DNA from: an uncultured Roseibium sp.
Lineage (GTDB): Bacteria > Pseudomonadota > Alphaproteobacteria > Rhizobiales > Stappiaceae
Assembly (NCBI RefSeq): GCF_963669205.1
Contig: NZ_OY769915.1
Coordinates: 2,020,001-2,084,000, forward strand
Reading direction: 5' to 3'
DNA: 64,000 bases
The position numbers were made by a program, and so were the translations under genes. The notes under the pieces were generated by a model. It was not told where the DNA came from. It did not search any database and worked only from the letters and a program-made list of their open reading frames with translations. Shown here one piece after another: positions 52,545 through 61,196 of this stretch; position 1 is the first letter of the stretch, and the number at the start of each line of letters is the position of its first letter.

Positions 52545-53297
52545 TCAGCTCCGCAGCGACGGCAGGCCGATTCCCGTGCTCTCGAAACCGCCATCGGAGG
52601 CGATGATCTGGCCGGTGACGTAACTCGCACGTTCCGAGCACAGGAATTCGATGACCTCGGCGATTTCGCTCTCGCTGCCGTAGCGGTTGAGCGGAATGGC
52701 GTCGTGATAGGCGTCGATGATGTCCTGGCTGTGGACGGCCATGGCCAGCTTCGTGCGCACCGGGCCCGGGCAGACGCAGTTCACGCGCACGCCGAACTCG
52801 CCGAGTTCCGCCGCCTGCTGCTTGGTCAGATGAATGACGGCGGCCTTGGAGGTGCCATAGGCGACGCGCAGCGTCGACGCGCGCAGACCGGAGATCGAGG
52901 CAATGTTCACGATTGACCCACGGGTGTCTTTCAGTGCGGGGACAGCCGCCTGTGAAACCAGAAACACCCCGTCCAGATTGGTGTCCATCACCGTGCGCCA
53001 GGTCTCGAAATCGGTGTCTTCGATCGGACCGAACTGGGCAACGCCGGCATTGTTGACCACGGCGTCGAGCCGCCCGAACCTCTCGAGAATGGCCGGTATG
53101 GTCTCATCGACGTCACTCTGGATCGACACGTCGCAGTAAAACGGCGCGGCGTGTTGCAGGTCAGCCGAAACCTTTGCAAGTTCTTCAGTGTCCCGGTCCA
53201 GCATGGCAACCTGCCAGCCGCGCTCGATCATCAGTCTCGAGGTGGCCAGGCCGATGCCGCGCGCGGCACCGGTGACGAGTGCTGTATTTTGGCTCAT
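52545..53297 (-). CDS. SDR family oxidoreductase
   Basis: A 250-residue classical short-chain dehydrogenase: TGAARGIG cofactor motif (9-16), NNAG (near 85), the catalytic Ser in SISG, and YGTSK with Tyr and Lys. The Asp at the end of the second strand (AMLDRD) suggests NAD(H) preference. The ATG at 53297 gives the standard N-terminus (MSQNTALVTG). The substrate is unknown. It is 26 bp downstream of a LecA-like exported protein gene on the same strand, so the two are probably co-transcribed. Confidence 0.88.
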   Translation of the reverse strand: MSQNTALVTGAARGIGLATSRLMIERGWQVAMLDRDTEELAKVSADLQHAAPFYCDVSIQSDVDETIPAILERFGRLDAVVNNAGVAQFGPIEDTDFETWRTVMDTNLDGVFLVSQAAVPALKDTRGSIVNIASISGLRASTLRVAYGTSKAAVIHLTKQQAAELGEFGVRVNCVCPGPVRTKLAMAVHSQDIIDAYHDAIPLNRYGSESEIAEVIEFLCSERASYVTGQIIASDGGFESTGIGLPSLRS

Positions 53298-53323
53298 GTC
53301 GCCGTTTTCTCCTGAAACACGCC

Positions 53324-53767
53324 TCAGCGCATGGAAATGCAGACCTTGATCACGCCGGCATTGTCCCACAGGGCCTTGTCGAGGTCGTTGATCCGGAAGG
53401 CATAGTTGCCGGCCGGATTGCGTGTGTTGACGGCCAGGGCACTGAATTCGGCAAAGGGCACGATGCGTCCAGCCTGGTCTCTCACGAGCATTTCCCCGAA
53501 GGCGTAGGACTGGTCGAACTTGTAGCCGTAAAACGGGCCGAGGCTCTTGGCATCCTTGCCGGAATAGCCGCGCGGCCCGACTGGCTTGTAGACCCCGTTG
53601 ATCACGCTCCAGCCGCCCGAAAAGCTGACGCGCGTGATCTGGCCGTCGGGAATGGTGACACCCTGCCAGCCCTTTTTAGAATTGACGTCCACGCAGTAGT
53701 CGGCGGCAAGAGCAAGCCCCGGCACGTACAGAAGGAAACAGGAGAAGATGAGGAAGAACCTGGCCAT
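53324..53767 (-). CDS. Exported PA-IL (LecA)-like beta-sandwich protein
   Basis: A 147-residue protein with a signal peptide (1-21, ending LALA) and a beta-rich domain. The order WQGVTIPDGQ, FSGGWS, GEMLVRDQAG, ... YAFRINDLDKALWDNAGV follows the pattern of the PA-IL galactophilic lectin fold, where ND and DN residues bind calcium and sugar. This is a fold-level inference, not a clear homology call. It would be periplasmic or secreted. The two cysteines near the ends (DYCVD, KVCIS) could form a disulfide linking the termini. Confidence 0.55.
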   Translation of the reverse strand: MARFFLIFSCFLLYVPGLALAADYCVDVNSKKGWQGVTIPDGQITRVSFSGGWSVINGVYKPVGPRGYSGKDAKSLGPFYGYKFDQSYAFGEMLVRDQAGRIVPFAEFSALAVNTRNPAGNYAFRINDLDKALWDNAGVIKVCISMR

Positions 53768-53970
53768 GAATCGCCCCGGGATTGAAGATCTTCAAGAGCA
53801 AACAGGACTCATTCCGTCTCGTCAAGGTCTCGGATAAGGCTCTGTATTATCTGATGAATGCGAAAGGAACGCAGTCTTTCCTCACACTTATCTCACACTT
53901 TATTTCCTTGTAAGTTTGGCCCGGAAATCCCACATTTTACTCGAACGATGAGGGTCGTTCCTCCCCAGAC

Positions 53971-54010
53971 TGGCGCCGGGCTTTCGATAAAGTCCTGGCG
54001 CCATTTTTTT
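53971..54010 (+). terminator. Orphan intrinsic terminator, possible small RNA 3' end
   Basis: TGGCGCC (53971-53977) pairs with GGCGCCA (53997-54003), and inside it GGG/TCC and CTTT/AAAG pair around a CGAT loop; seven T residues follow (54004-54010). The flanking genes are both on the minus strand, where no U tract follows, so this should end a plus-strand transcript. No plus-strand gene precedes it within 1.4 kb. A TATTAT element near 53846 could be a -10 box for an RNA of about 150 nt. Confidence 0.6.
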
Positions 54011-54013
54011 GGT

Positions 54014-54631
54014 TCAGGTGGCGGGTTTTTCCGGCGGACACTGGGAAGCTTCTTTTGCCCGGACGGATTTCTGAACTTTTGCGGACTTGCCGTTTACCTG
54101 GCGGTCAAGGGCCTGACGCACGGCGCCGGACCACTGTTTGGGCTCCTGGTTATGGATCTCGGCAAGCGAAAGCGCGCCGGTACCGTCAAGCCATCGGGCG
54201 ACTTGCTCAAGCCATTCGAACCGGGCATCCTCTGCGTCCATTTCAAGCTGGACAAGCCTAGCATATTCCTGTTTCACCAGGTCATGAAGCTCGTCGTCCT
54301 TCACGCGCTCATGGTTCCAGAACACCGCAAAGGACGTGCGGGTTTCCCTGGCTTCTTCCACGACCGCGTCAAGTTCGTCAAGGCGCGGCATGCCCATATA
54401 GGCCGGGTTCATCTTCCAGCGCTTTTTCGCGATCTTGGCCCAAAGCCGGTGGCGGGCTTCCCGATAGGGTTCGGTAAGTTCCTGAAACTCGGCGGGGTTG
54501 TAGTACCGGGTGAAGGGATCAGCCGTTTCCGAGGGCGTTGGACTGTCGTACACTGGATCCAGCCGTGTGAGCACTTTCCGCCTGAACCAGCCTCCGCAGG
54601 CTGCCAGAACAGCCGCGAATGTCACTTCCAT
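54014..54631 (-). CDS. Uncharacterised protein, one hydrophobic N-terminal segment
   Basis: A 205-residue protein with a short hydrophobic start (EVTFAAVLAACGGWF) and a helical, highly charged body containing KIAKKRWKMNPAY and long Glu/Asp/Arg/Leu stretches. I recognise no family. The ATG at 54631 is preferred; the in-frame extension upstream has no coding character. The opposite strand has a long open frame that is a compositional shadow (rich in Phe, Gly, Pro, His). A cytoplasmic or membrane-attached helical protein is all that can be said. Confidence 0.55.
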   Translation of the reverse strand: MEVTFAAVLAACGGWFRRKVLTRLDPVYDSPTPSETADPFTRYYNPAEFQELTEPYREARHRLWAKIAKKRWKMNPAYMGMPRLDELDAVVEEARETRTSFAVFWNHERVKDDELHDLVKQEYARLVQLEMDAEDARFEWLEQVARWLDGTGALSLAEIHNQEPKQWSGAVRQALDRQVNGKSAKVQKSVRAKEASQCPPEKPAT

Positions 54632-54982
54632 GTCAGACCTTTCCGGTCCCCCGCCTGCATACAAGCAAAAGTGCAACCGAAAGTCGAGAGGAGCTGCGCA
54701 CGAAACGGCAGGCGTTTCTGTCGCGTGGTCTGGAAACAGGCTGCGCTGTATCCGGAAGACGACATGCCTCTGCGCGGCGCTTACCAGAAACCGATCGGCC
54801 GGATTAGGCAATACGCGAATCTTCAGGAGGGCGGAGGCATGAGTGGATATGCGCGCAGTTCCGCACAATGGGTCGACGTTTTGCGCATTCTGCATAACGT
54901 GGTTTACGCAACGATACTAAATTTAAAGTTTGAAAATTAAAAAAACACGTAAAAGTTTTGCGTGGCCGCGAAGGGGTTAATC
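54632..54982. other. Divergent intergenic region
   Basis: The 351 bp between the uncharacterised gene and the cysteine hydrolase contain the promoters of both. The last 90 bp, up to AAGGGG before the 54983 start, are AT-rich (many A tracts). No gene or repeat is supported. Confidence 0.5.
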
Positions 54983-55837
54983 ATGTGGACCGCATTGAAA
55001 TCTGCACCGATCACCATCCTGACATGCGCTCTCTTCGCGCTGTCGGTCTCCGGTGCCAAGGCCGATTTCGACGATACGAGTGCCAGTTACTACGACAAGA
55101 ACTTCTATACCAAGGTGCCATGGACTGTAACGCAAAAGAAAACCTTCCAGGAACTGCTGCAGCACAATCTCCGGACACCAGATACCGAACTTCATCGAGA
55201 CAAGACGGCCCTCTTGATTATCGACACCCAAAACGATTGGGGAACGGCGAAAGGTTCGGCTCCCGAAACGGATATCGAAACCGTTGTTCCGAACATCGCG
55301 AAGCAAACCAGTCTCTGGCGGGAAACCGGTTCCCTGATCGTTCACATCGTGAGGATGTACTACGCAGATGGAAGCGACGCTGACATGGCGCGTCGATGGC
55401 AGATGGAAAAGGGCCAGTTCACAATGGCCGTGCCCGGCACGTGGGGCTCTGAACTTGTCGCCTCGACAACGCCCGGTGACGTGACACTGGATTACAAGAC
55501 GCTGCTCAACCTCGGTGTACAGCAGATCGGGCCGAATGAATACGTCATCTACAAGCCGCACTATAACGGCTTCGACCGCAGCAGCCTGAATGCTTTTTTA
55601 AAAGCGAAGGATATCGACAGCGTCGTTTTCATCGGCATGACTTTCCCGAATTGCGTCCGGGCGACGCAATACGGCGCGACCGATCACCATTATCGCGTCG
55701 GCGCCGTTCCGGAGGCGATCACGCAGGTCTATCCGGGCGGACTTGTTGCCATGCAGCGGCAGGGCGTTCAGCTTATGTCGATGGACGACTTCGCCAAATT
55801 TGCTGGGTCGATATCTGATACAGCCGGTCCGGAGTAA
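54983..55837 (+). CDS. Exported cysteine hydrolase (isochorismatase-like)
   Basis: A 284-residue isochorismatase-fold hydrolase with the Asp-Lys-Cys triad: Asp81 (IIDTQND), Lys191 (YKPHYNGF) and Cys224 (FPNCVRATQYGA). Related enzymes hydrolyse amides or vinyl ethers such as N-carbamoylsarcosine and isochorismate. Unusually it has a signal peptide (residues 1-28, ending GAKA), so it should act in the periplasm. The ATG at 54983 is set by AAGGGG; a GTG seven codons upstream is possible. Substrate unknown. Confidence 0.85.
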   Translation: MWTALKSAPITILTCALFALSVSGAKADFDDTSASYYDKNFYTKVPWTVTQKKTFQELLQHNLRTPDTELHRDKTALLIIDTQNDWGTAKGSAPETDIETVVPNIAKQTSLWRETGSLIVHIVRMYYADGSDADMARRWQMEKGQFTMAVPGTWGSELVASTTPGDVTLDYKTLLNLGVQQIGPNEYVIYKPHYNGFDRSSLNAFLKAKDIDSVVFIGMTFPNCVRATQYGATDHHYRVGAVPEAITQVYPGGLVAMQRQGVQLMSMDDFAKFAGSISDTAGPE

Positions 55838-55933
55838 GGCTGCGACAGTCGAGGTCAGGAGGCGCGGGCGCGACCGCCAAATTTTTGGCACTGTCTCGCC
55901 TGGGGTTCCCGCTTTCCAAACCGCCTGTCCCGG

Positions 55934-56218
55934 TCAGGCGTCGACGCTGATGTCATGGGCGTTCGGGAGTGCGGTCACGCCGGTGGTGACGGGCGTCTCG
56001 GCGATCTGCCGGATGAGCATCCGGAAGTCCTGAATTGCCTTCTGCCGGACCGTTTCCAGCTTGCCGGGGTCCGGTTCCTCGATGGTGATCGGCAACGCTA
56101 TGCTGAAGTCGCTGACATCAATTACAAAGAAGAACGCGAAGCGCGCAGCCCGTTCTTGCGCCTTGTCTTCGTTCTCGAAGGACGTGTGTACCGTGACCTG
56201 CACCATCTCATCTTCCAT
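55934..56218 (-). CDS. Uncharacterised small protein
   Basis: A 94-residue frame beginning at the Met 56218, with strand-like segments VQVTVHTSFENED and FFFVIDVSDFSIALPITIEE, then a helix and a C-terminal strand. It has protein-like composition but no family I recognise. Ribosome binding is weak. It may be a fragment of a larger decayed gene, because a protein-like but interrupted frame lies upstream on the same strand (to about 56525). Confidence 0.35.
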   Translation of the reverse strand: MEDEMVQVTVHTSFENEDKAQERAARFAFFFVIDVSDFSIALPITIEEPDPGKLETVRQKAIQDFRMLIRQIAETPVTTGVTALPNAHDISVDA

Positions 56219-56760
56219 GGCTGGCACCGAGCGCCTCCGCACGCGATGACCGCATCTGAGGGATGTGTGTGCAGGACGAGGATCTGCACGTGGAAAAGAC
56301 TGACGGGGGCACGCGCCTGAACTTGGGTGCGGGCGAAGCCCGTCGTTGCATCGATCGGAACAACGATCCGGAACGGTTCAAGGCCATGTCAGAAAACGTG
56401 TCGGCAAGGCAGGCGTCCCGCCCCAATTCGCGTTGGAGCGCCGCTGCGTCAGCCTGGATGCCGGTATCACCGGTTGTTTCCAGGATGCTCAAATGTCTGG
56501 CCCTAAAAGGGTTTCTCCAATTCATTTGCGCAGCCTACAAGATCAACTACCGCAGGGTTATGTAATTAGCGAAACAAAATGACCACCCGTCGTCAGTAGA
56601 AATACCGAAACCGTCGTCTGCCGTCCTGTACGGGCGGCTGCGTTGTCAGAAATGTCCGCCCGGATCGTCACCGCGAGGTTCGTGATCCGCCCTGGAAGGG
56701 CGGCCCGCGCCGTCGGACGGGGACGGCGCGGGCACTCACACCGGCCTGAAAAGGAGGGGC
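56219..56760. other. Intergenic region with possible decayed gene and a strong hairpin
   Basis: Most of this 540-bp stretch has no confident gene. On the minus strand, protein-like sequence (starting MNWRNPFRAR at 56525, and in another frame PIDATTGFARTQVQARAPVS) shifts frame, as in a degraded coding sequence. At 56703-56733, GCCCGCGCCGTC pairs perfectly with GACGGCGCGGGC (12 bp, 7-nt loop), 28 bp from the ydcH end; it lacks a U tract. Confidence 0.4.
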
Positions 56761-57015
56761 TCAGGTCGCGGTGTTTGCCGCAGCCGTCAACATCGCGGCT
56801 ATCTGGTCCTTCAGGTGAAGACGCTTTTTCTTCAGGTCTTCCAGTACTTCGTCTGCAGCAGGTTCCACATTTGTTTCAATGCGATGCACTTCGCGATTGA
56901 TGGTGTGATACTCGTCGGCCAGGCGCGAAAAGTGGGCATCATTGGCTTTTAATGTGTGGATTGCGTCCGCGGCTTCCGGAAATTCTTCGTGCAGTTCGTG
57001 GGGAACGTGGCTCAT
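56761..57015 (-). CDS. YdcH family protein (DUF465)
   Basis: An 84-residue helical hairpin protein of the DUF465/YdcH family (HELHEEFPEAADAIHTLKAN, FSRLADEYHTINREVHRIE, KKKRLHLKDQIAAML). Function is unknown; these small proteins are common in proteobacteria. GGAGG lies a few bases upstream of the ATG. It is separate from the HupE gene by 186 bp on the same strand. Confidence 0.85.
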   Translation of the reverse strand: MSHVPHELHEEFPEAADAIHTLKANDAHFSRLADEYHTINREVHRIETNVEPAADEVLEDLKKKRLHLKDQIAAMLTAAANTAT

Positions 57016-57201
57016 TCATGCCTCCTTTTTAGAAGCACAAGGTGCCGCCTCGTCGCGACGGCGACCTTGAGGCAGATCAATCTGGCGGCAATTCCGCGTC
57101 AGACACGGGCCCTCGGCTGGGCAATGCGCACAGCTTTGTCGCGAAAGATACGTCAGGACCGAAACATCGGTCAGAATCAAACCGGGATCAGGGCAGGTCT
57201 G

Positions 57202-58467
57202 TCAGACAGCCGAGACAATTCCGCCGAGCCGTTCCGCAACCCACCAGGAAGACAGGATCGCGATCGCGGCAAGTGTGCCGAGCCTTGCAGGCCGCAAGGC
57301 CGGTGTTGCCAGTTTCTCCAGGCAGAAGACGGCGGAAAGGGGAACCGCCAGGATCAGCAGCTGGCCGATCTCGATGCCGACATTAAAGGCCAGAAGGGCC
57401 GGCACCAGATCCGGTGCATTCCGCCCCAGGATATCGCCGAGCACAAACGAAAATCCGAAACCGTGGAGCAATCCGATCCCGGCAAACACCAGCACGGATC
57501 CGGACTTGTTGATCATCGCCGCGACGGCCGCATAAAGAACGGAGGCCGCGATCGCCGCCTCAACGGTTGGAATGAACCAGGGCCAGGTGGGCGTTGCGCC
57601 CAGAAAGGTCGCGATCAGCGTGACGGAGTGGCCGATTGTGAAGGCGGTTACCAGATAAATGAGCTTGCGTGTCGCGCCGACCCCGAGCGCAAGGGCAATG
57701 ACCAGCAGAACGTGATCCAGCCCCTCGAGAATGTGCAGCATGCCCTGGTAGACGAAATGCAGGAAGGTGGACAGGCGCGACCCGTCCAGAACCGCCGGTG
57801 TTTCCAGTTGTCCCGGCGCGGTCGATGACAAGGGCGGCTGTATTCTTGCGTCGACAAGATGGTTTTCAATCGCGACCCCCGGTCCCGGCAGCAGAGGGGC
57901 GTATCCGGATCTGATCTCTAGGTCGCCTGCAGGATCCGGGCTTTCGATCCGGACGGCATAGTCGATGACAGCCGTGCCGAAGACGGGATCGAGGGATGTG
58001 CCGTCGTCCCCGATCGCTGCCCGCGCCGCGTCAAGGTTGTCCAGCAGCTGCTGCGGCCGTCGGGCATGAACGGTGAAACCGGTGAGGGAGGCCTTCAGGT
58101 CGAGCCCGGCCTGCGAAAAAACGAGAGCGGCCAGAAGCCTGTTCTCAAAACCCGCCCGGTCACGGGCAACGGCTTCCGTGTCGATCCGGTACCGCACGCC
58201 GGTGCCGGTGGTCTCCAGGCGCAGAAAGGGCGACGACAACGGCACCTGGTCCACTTGCGCCCTGCCGACCAGGTCGGAAAACACCAGCGGCGCGGGTACC
58301 CGCACGATGGCGACGAGATCGCCGCCGTCTTCCGCGACAAGGATCGTGCGAACCTTCGTGCCCTCGGAAAAATGAGCGGAGGAGGGCGCACAGGTCAGCA
58401 GCACCGCAACCGCGCAGAAAACGAAAATTTCGAGGGTACGACTGATGCGCTGGCAAATCGGTTTCAT
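57202..58467 (-). CDS. HupE/UreJ family membrane protein
   Basis: A 421-residue protein with a signal or anchor helix (about 10-30), a periplasmic beta-rich region of about 200 residues and a C-terminal HupE/UreJ-type domain with six or seven helices and motifs HILEGLDHVLLV, FTIGHSVTL and LLHGFGFSFVLG. His residues in these motifs are thought to bind metal, and short HupE proteins take up nickel; the long form's role is unproven. The ATG at 58467 is preferred. It is 78 bp downstream of the phosphoesterase gene, with a hairpin in between. Confidence 0.8.
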   Translation of the reverse strand: MKPICQRISRTLEIFVFCAVAVLLTCAPSSAHFSEGTKVRTILVAEDGGDLVAIVRVPAPLVFSDLVGRAQVDQVPLSSPFLRLETTGTGVRYRIDTEAVARDRAGFENRLLAALVFSQAGLDLKASLTGFTVHARRPQQLLDNLDAARAAIGDDGTSLDPVFGTAVIDYAVRIESPDPAGDLEIRSGYAPLLPGPGVAIENHLVDARIQPPLSSTAPGQLETPAVLDGSRLSTFLHFVYQGMLHILEGLDHVLLVIALALGVGATRKLIYLVTAFTIGHSVTLIATFLGATPTWPWFIPTVEAAIAASVLYAAVAAMINKSGSVLVFAGIGLLHGFGFSFVLGDILGRNAPDLVPALLAFNVGIEIGQLLILAVPLSAVFCLEKLATPALRPARLGTLAAIAILSSWWVAERLGGIVSAV

Positions 58468-58483
58468 GGTCCCTGTCCGAACG

Positions 58484-58510
58484 GTCCCGGGCACGACGTG
58501 CACCCGGGAC
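58484..58510 (-). other. Intergenic hairpin between phosphoesterase and HupE genes
   Basis: GTCCCGGG (58484-58491) and CCCGGGAC (58503-58510) pair perfectly, with CAC/GTG pairing inside and a small bulge. It probably tunes expression of the two-gene unit. No U tract is present. Confidence 0.5.
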
Positions 58511-58545
58511 AAGTCTTGCAGGCGGTCTCCGGCAGTTTTGCCGGA

Positions 58546-60486
58546 CTACTGCCAGAATTTGTCCTGCCACGTCATCTGCGGCAAATCCTCGACGATTTCA
58601 AACGTCCTGGACTGTTTGAACATGCGCCCGTAACGGTCTTTCGTCGTCACTTCGAGTGTATGAACGCCGACCGGCAGATCTCTCGGCAGTTCCGCGCGCC
58701 ACAAATGGCTGGATTTGTTGGATAGCATCCAGTCCTGGAACGGACCAGCAACCCCTGTCCAGTGGGTACCCTTCCAGGTATAGAAACCTGCGGTCTCTTC
58801 TCCGCCATCGGTGCTCTTCACGGCGATGCGGCCGTTGGTCGACTGTTTCGCAAGGGCGAGCGGATCGGCGTAGGTCGGACCAACCAATGCTGCTTCGCCT
58901 TCCCCCTTTTGTGCGCGCACCGCATCGGTCGCCGCACCCCCGTTGATCGTGAACGAAACCATGGAGTCCCTTGATCCGTTCCAGACGTTGACGGCGACAT
59001 AGGTCGTGCCGGCGAGATCGTCCCTGGTCAGCATGTCCATGTCACCGAGGTCGTTGACGGTGACCGGCGGGGTGATGTCGCTCGGCACATCGTAGAGCTT
59101 GGTGTAGCCGATCAGCCTTTCCGCCCATGTGCGGAACCGCGGCGTGTTGAAGGAGACGTGCATCTGGTCGTTGCTCGTGCCTTCGAAGGTCAGGTAGGTG
59201 TCGACGTAGTCCGGGCCTGAGAAATCCAGAACGTAGTAGCCGCGCGGTGAGCCCAGACGCTGCGTTCCATGCGGCACGCCCGAATTGTTCAGATCACCCG
59301 CCCACCAGCTGCCGGAAACTGCACCGGTCACGATCTGGTGGAATTTCGCCGGTCCGGTATTGGTCGCTTCCTTCCAGCCTTTGAAATATTCGCCCGGCAG
59401 GATCTGTTCGGTTGTGTGCGTGTGGCCGGAAAGTCCGAGCGCAGGGCGGTCGCCGATGATGTCGTAGAGCTTGTCCAGATTGTCGACCTGGTGCTTCTGG
59501 GCGCTCGCATCCGTGTAGGTCACGAACGGGATATGCGCGTTCAGGACAATCAGCTTGTTTTGCGGAACATTGGCGAGGTCGTTCTTCAGCCATTCCAGCT
59601 GGCGCTCGGATATGACGCCGTTATAGGATGGCCTTGCGGACAGGTCGCAGAACGCATGGTCATCGACACCGTTGCACGGATAGCGCACGTCATCGAGAAC
59701 GACGAAATGCACCTGACCGATATCGAAGGAATAGTATTCCGGACCGAATTCGCGGCGGAAAGTGTCGAAGCTGTCGGCATCGCTTTTTGCATCGAAATCG
59801 AGGTCATGGTTGCCGGCAACGTAGTATTGTGGCACGCCGCCGGTCGCGATGATCTTCTTGAACCTGGGATAGAGCGACAGGTCGTCCCCCATGACATCGC
59901 CTTCAAAGAGCAGGCATTCCGTTTTGGAGTTGTCGCGGTTGGTCAGCATGTTGCCGACCGTCTTGCGCACATAGGAAATTTCGGCGTTGCTATAGGGCTG
60001 GGGGTCGCCGAAGACAAGACACTGGAAGTCATTGCCGATCGTGTCCTCGGTCAGCGGGAAATTCACGGCCTGCGGCAGCGGGCCGGTCGGCGCGATGCCG
60101 CCGAAGCGCAGGTCCGGCGAGCCGGCGACCTTGTGCACGTAGTTGAACTGGGGAACCATGTCCTCGCTGACCGGCGTGGCATACCCGGCCGGCTTGGTGA
60201 TGAAGAGGTTCATGTCGTCGTAGGAAGGCAGCTCGTAGGAGCCGTCGGGTCCGGTCACGGTGACTTCCTTGCCGTTCGAGACCAGGACACCCGCGAGACC
60301 CGTTTCACCTTCGTCCAGTCTGGAATTGCGGTTCGTGTCGACGAATACCTTTCCGCGCGCTGTTTCCGCTGCCTGATCGCCGCGAACCACGTCCACGCCG
60401 CCAACGTAACTTGCATCCTTGGCATTCGCACCGGATGCGAATGCACTCGTGCCTGCCAGAAGCAGGGCCAGGGTCAGTTTTTTCAT
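58546..60486 (-). CDS. Exported calcineurin-like metallophosphoesterase
   Basis: A 646-residue protein with signal peptide (1-22), an N-terminal SdrD-like beta domain (about 40-115; VFVDTNRNSRLDEGE has calcium-binding character), a calcineurin-like catalytic domain (metal motifs GDPQ, EGDVMGDD, GNHDLDFD, NAHIPF and GHTHT) and a C-terminal beta-sandwich domain. This is the calcineurin-like phosphoesterase C-terminal-domain architecture. It would hydrolyse phosphoesters in the periplasm or on the surface. The substrate is unknown. HupE lies downstream in the same unit. Confidence 0.88.
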   Translation of the reverse strand: MKKLTLALLLAGTSAFASGANAKDASYVGGVDVVRGDQAAETARGKVFVDTNRNSRLDEGETGLAGVLVSNGKEVTVTGPDGSYELPSYDDMNLFITKPAGYATPVSEDMVPQFNYVHKVAGSPDLRFGGIAPTGPLPQAVNFPLTEDTIGNDFQCLVFGDPQPYSNAEISYVRKTVGNMLTNRDNSKTECLLFEGDVMGDDLSLYPRFKKIIATGGVPQYYVAGNHDLDFDAKSDADSFDTFRREFGPEYYSFDIGQVHFVVLDDVRYPCNGVDDHAFCDLSARPSYNGVISERQLEWLKNDLANVPQNKLIVLNAHIPFVTYTDASAQKHQVDNLDKLYDIIGDRPALGLSGHTHTTEQILPGEYFKGWKEATNTGPAKFHQIVTGAVSGSWWAGDLNNSGVPHGTQRLGSPRGYYVLDFSGPDYVDTYLTFEGTSNDQMHVSFNTPRFRTWAERLIGYTKLYDVPSDITPPVTVNDLGDMDMLTRDDLAGTTYVAVNVWNGSRDSMVSFTINGGAATDAVRAQKGEGEAALVGPTYADPLALAKQSTNGRIAVKSTDGGEETAGFYTWKGTHWTGVAGPFQDWMLSNKSSHLWRAELPRDLPVGVHTLEVTTKDRYGRMFKQSRTFEIVEDLPQMTWQDKFWQ

Positions 60487-60670
60487 GAGAGCCTCCGAAG
60501 GGTATGGCTGCTGAGCCAGCCAAGCCGACTGTCAATGGCTTTGGTGACGATAGATTGTCTATCACGTTAAGGTTTTGCATCAAACCGGATGCACGCTGTG
60601 TCACACATTCTCGAAAGTGTCACACGCCGGTGGTCAATCGTGTCGGCATCAGAAACGAAAACCGGAAACT

Positions 60671-60694
60671 CTCCTGACAGAAGGCTGTCAGGAG
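60671..60694. promoter_or_regulatory. Perfect inverted repeat upstream of VOC gene
   Basis: CTCCTGACAG (60671-60680) and CTGTCAGGAG (60685-60694) form a perfect 10-bp dyad around AAGG, 46 bp before the VOC start and in the divergent region with the phosphoesterase gene. It could be an operator or a hairpin in the leader. Two GTGTCACAC direct repeats (60598 and 60617) lie nearby. Confidence 0.45.
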
Positions 60695-60739
60695 GGGGCT
60701 GCTAGGGTCCTCTCATCGCAGCACAACAGGAGACTTTTC

Positions 60740-61123
60740 ATGACTTTCGTTCCTGACAATTTCAATGTCTGGATGGAAATTCCGGTTTCGGACCTCGACA
60801 AGGCGATCCGCTTTTACAACGAGGTATTCCAGACCGAGCTGAACCTGATCACGGATATGGGGCCGAACCACATCGCCATGTTCCCGACCAAGACGGACAT
60901 GGGCGTTGCGGGACATCTGTATCCCGGGCAACCTGCTGCAAAAGGAACCGGACCGACGATCCACATACTGTGTCCCGATGCGCTCGAAGCCACGATGGAA
61001 CGCTTCGCGAAAGCAGGCGGCGAGGTAGTATCCGATCCGATCCCCATACCGGCCGGTCGATTCGCCTATGGCATTGACCCGGACGGGAATTCGATCGGAA
61101 TGTTTGCCTTCAATGCAAGCTAG
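60740..61123 (+). CDS. VOC family protein (glyoxalase-like)
   Basis: A 127-residue vicinal-oxygen-chelate protein with the two babbab modules: VWMEIPVSDLDKAIRFYNEVF, and FAYGIDPDGNSIGMF at the C-terminus. The Glu and other metal ligands are only partly recognisable, so the reaction is uncertain (glyoxalase, dioxygenase or resistance protein). AGGAGA 9 nt before the ATG fixes the start. It precedes a WYL regulator by 73 bp on the same strand, a common pairing in which the VOC gene is a target of the regulator. Confidence 0.85.
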   Translation: MTFVPDNFNVWMEIPVSDLDKAIRFYNEVFQTELNLITDMGPNHIAMFPTKTDMGVAGHLYPGQPAAKGTGPTIHILCPDALEATMERFAKAGGEVVSDPIPIPAGRFAYGIDPDGNSIGMFAFNAS

Positions 61124-61196
61124 AATGTAACCGGGAGCCCTTTTGGAGAATGTGGAGTGACGTTTTGAAACCTGTTCTTCGAAGGGGCCCCTGCGC

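Noticed and set aside
53858..54940. Open frame (360 codons) on the plus strand opposite the uncharacterised gene at 54014-54631
   Set aside because: Phe/Gly/Pro/His-rich translation with no domain; the minus-strand frame is protein-like. It also runs through the terminator at 53971-54010.
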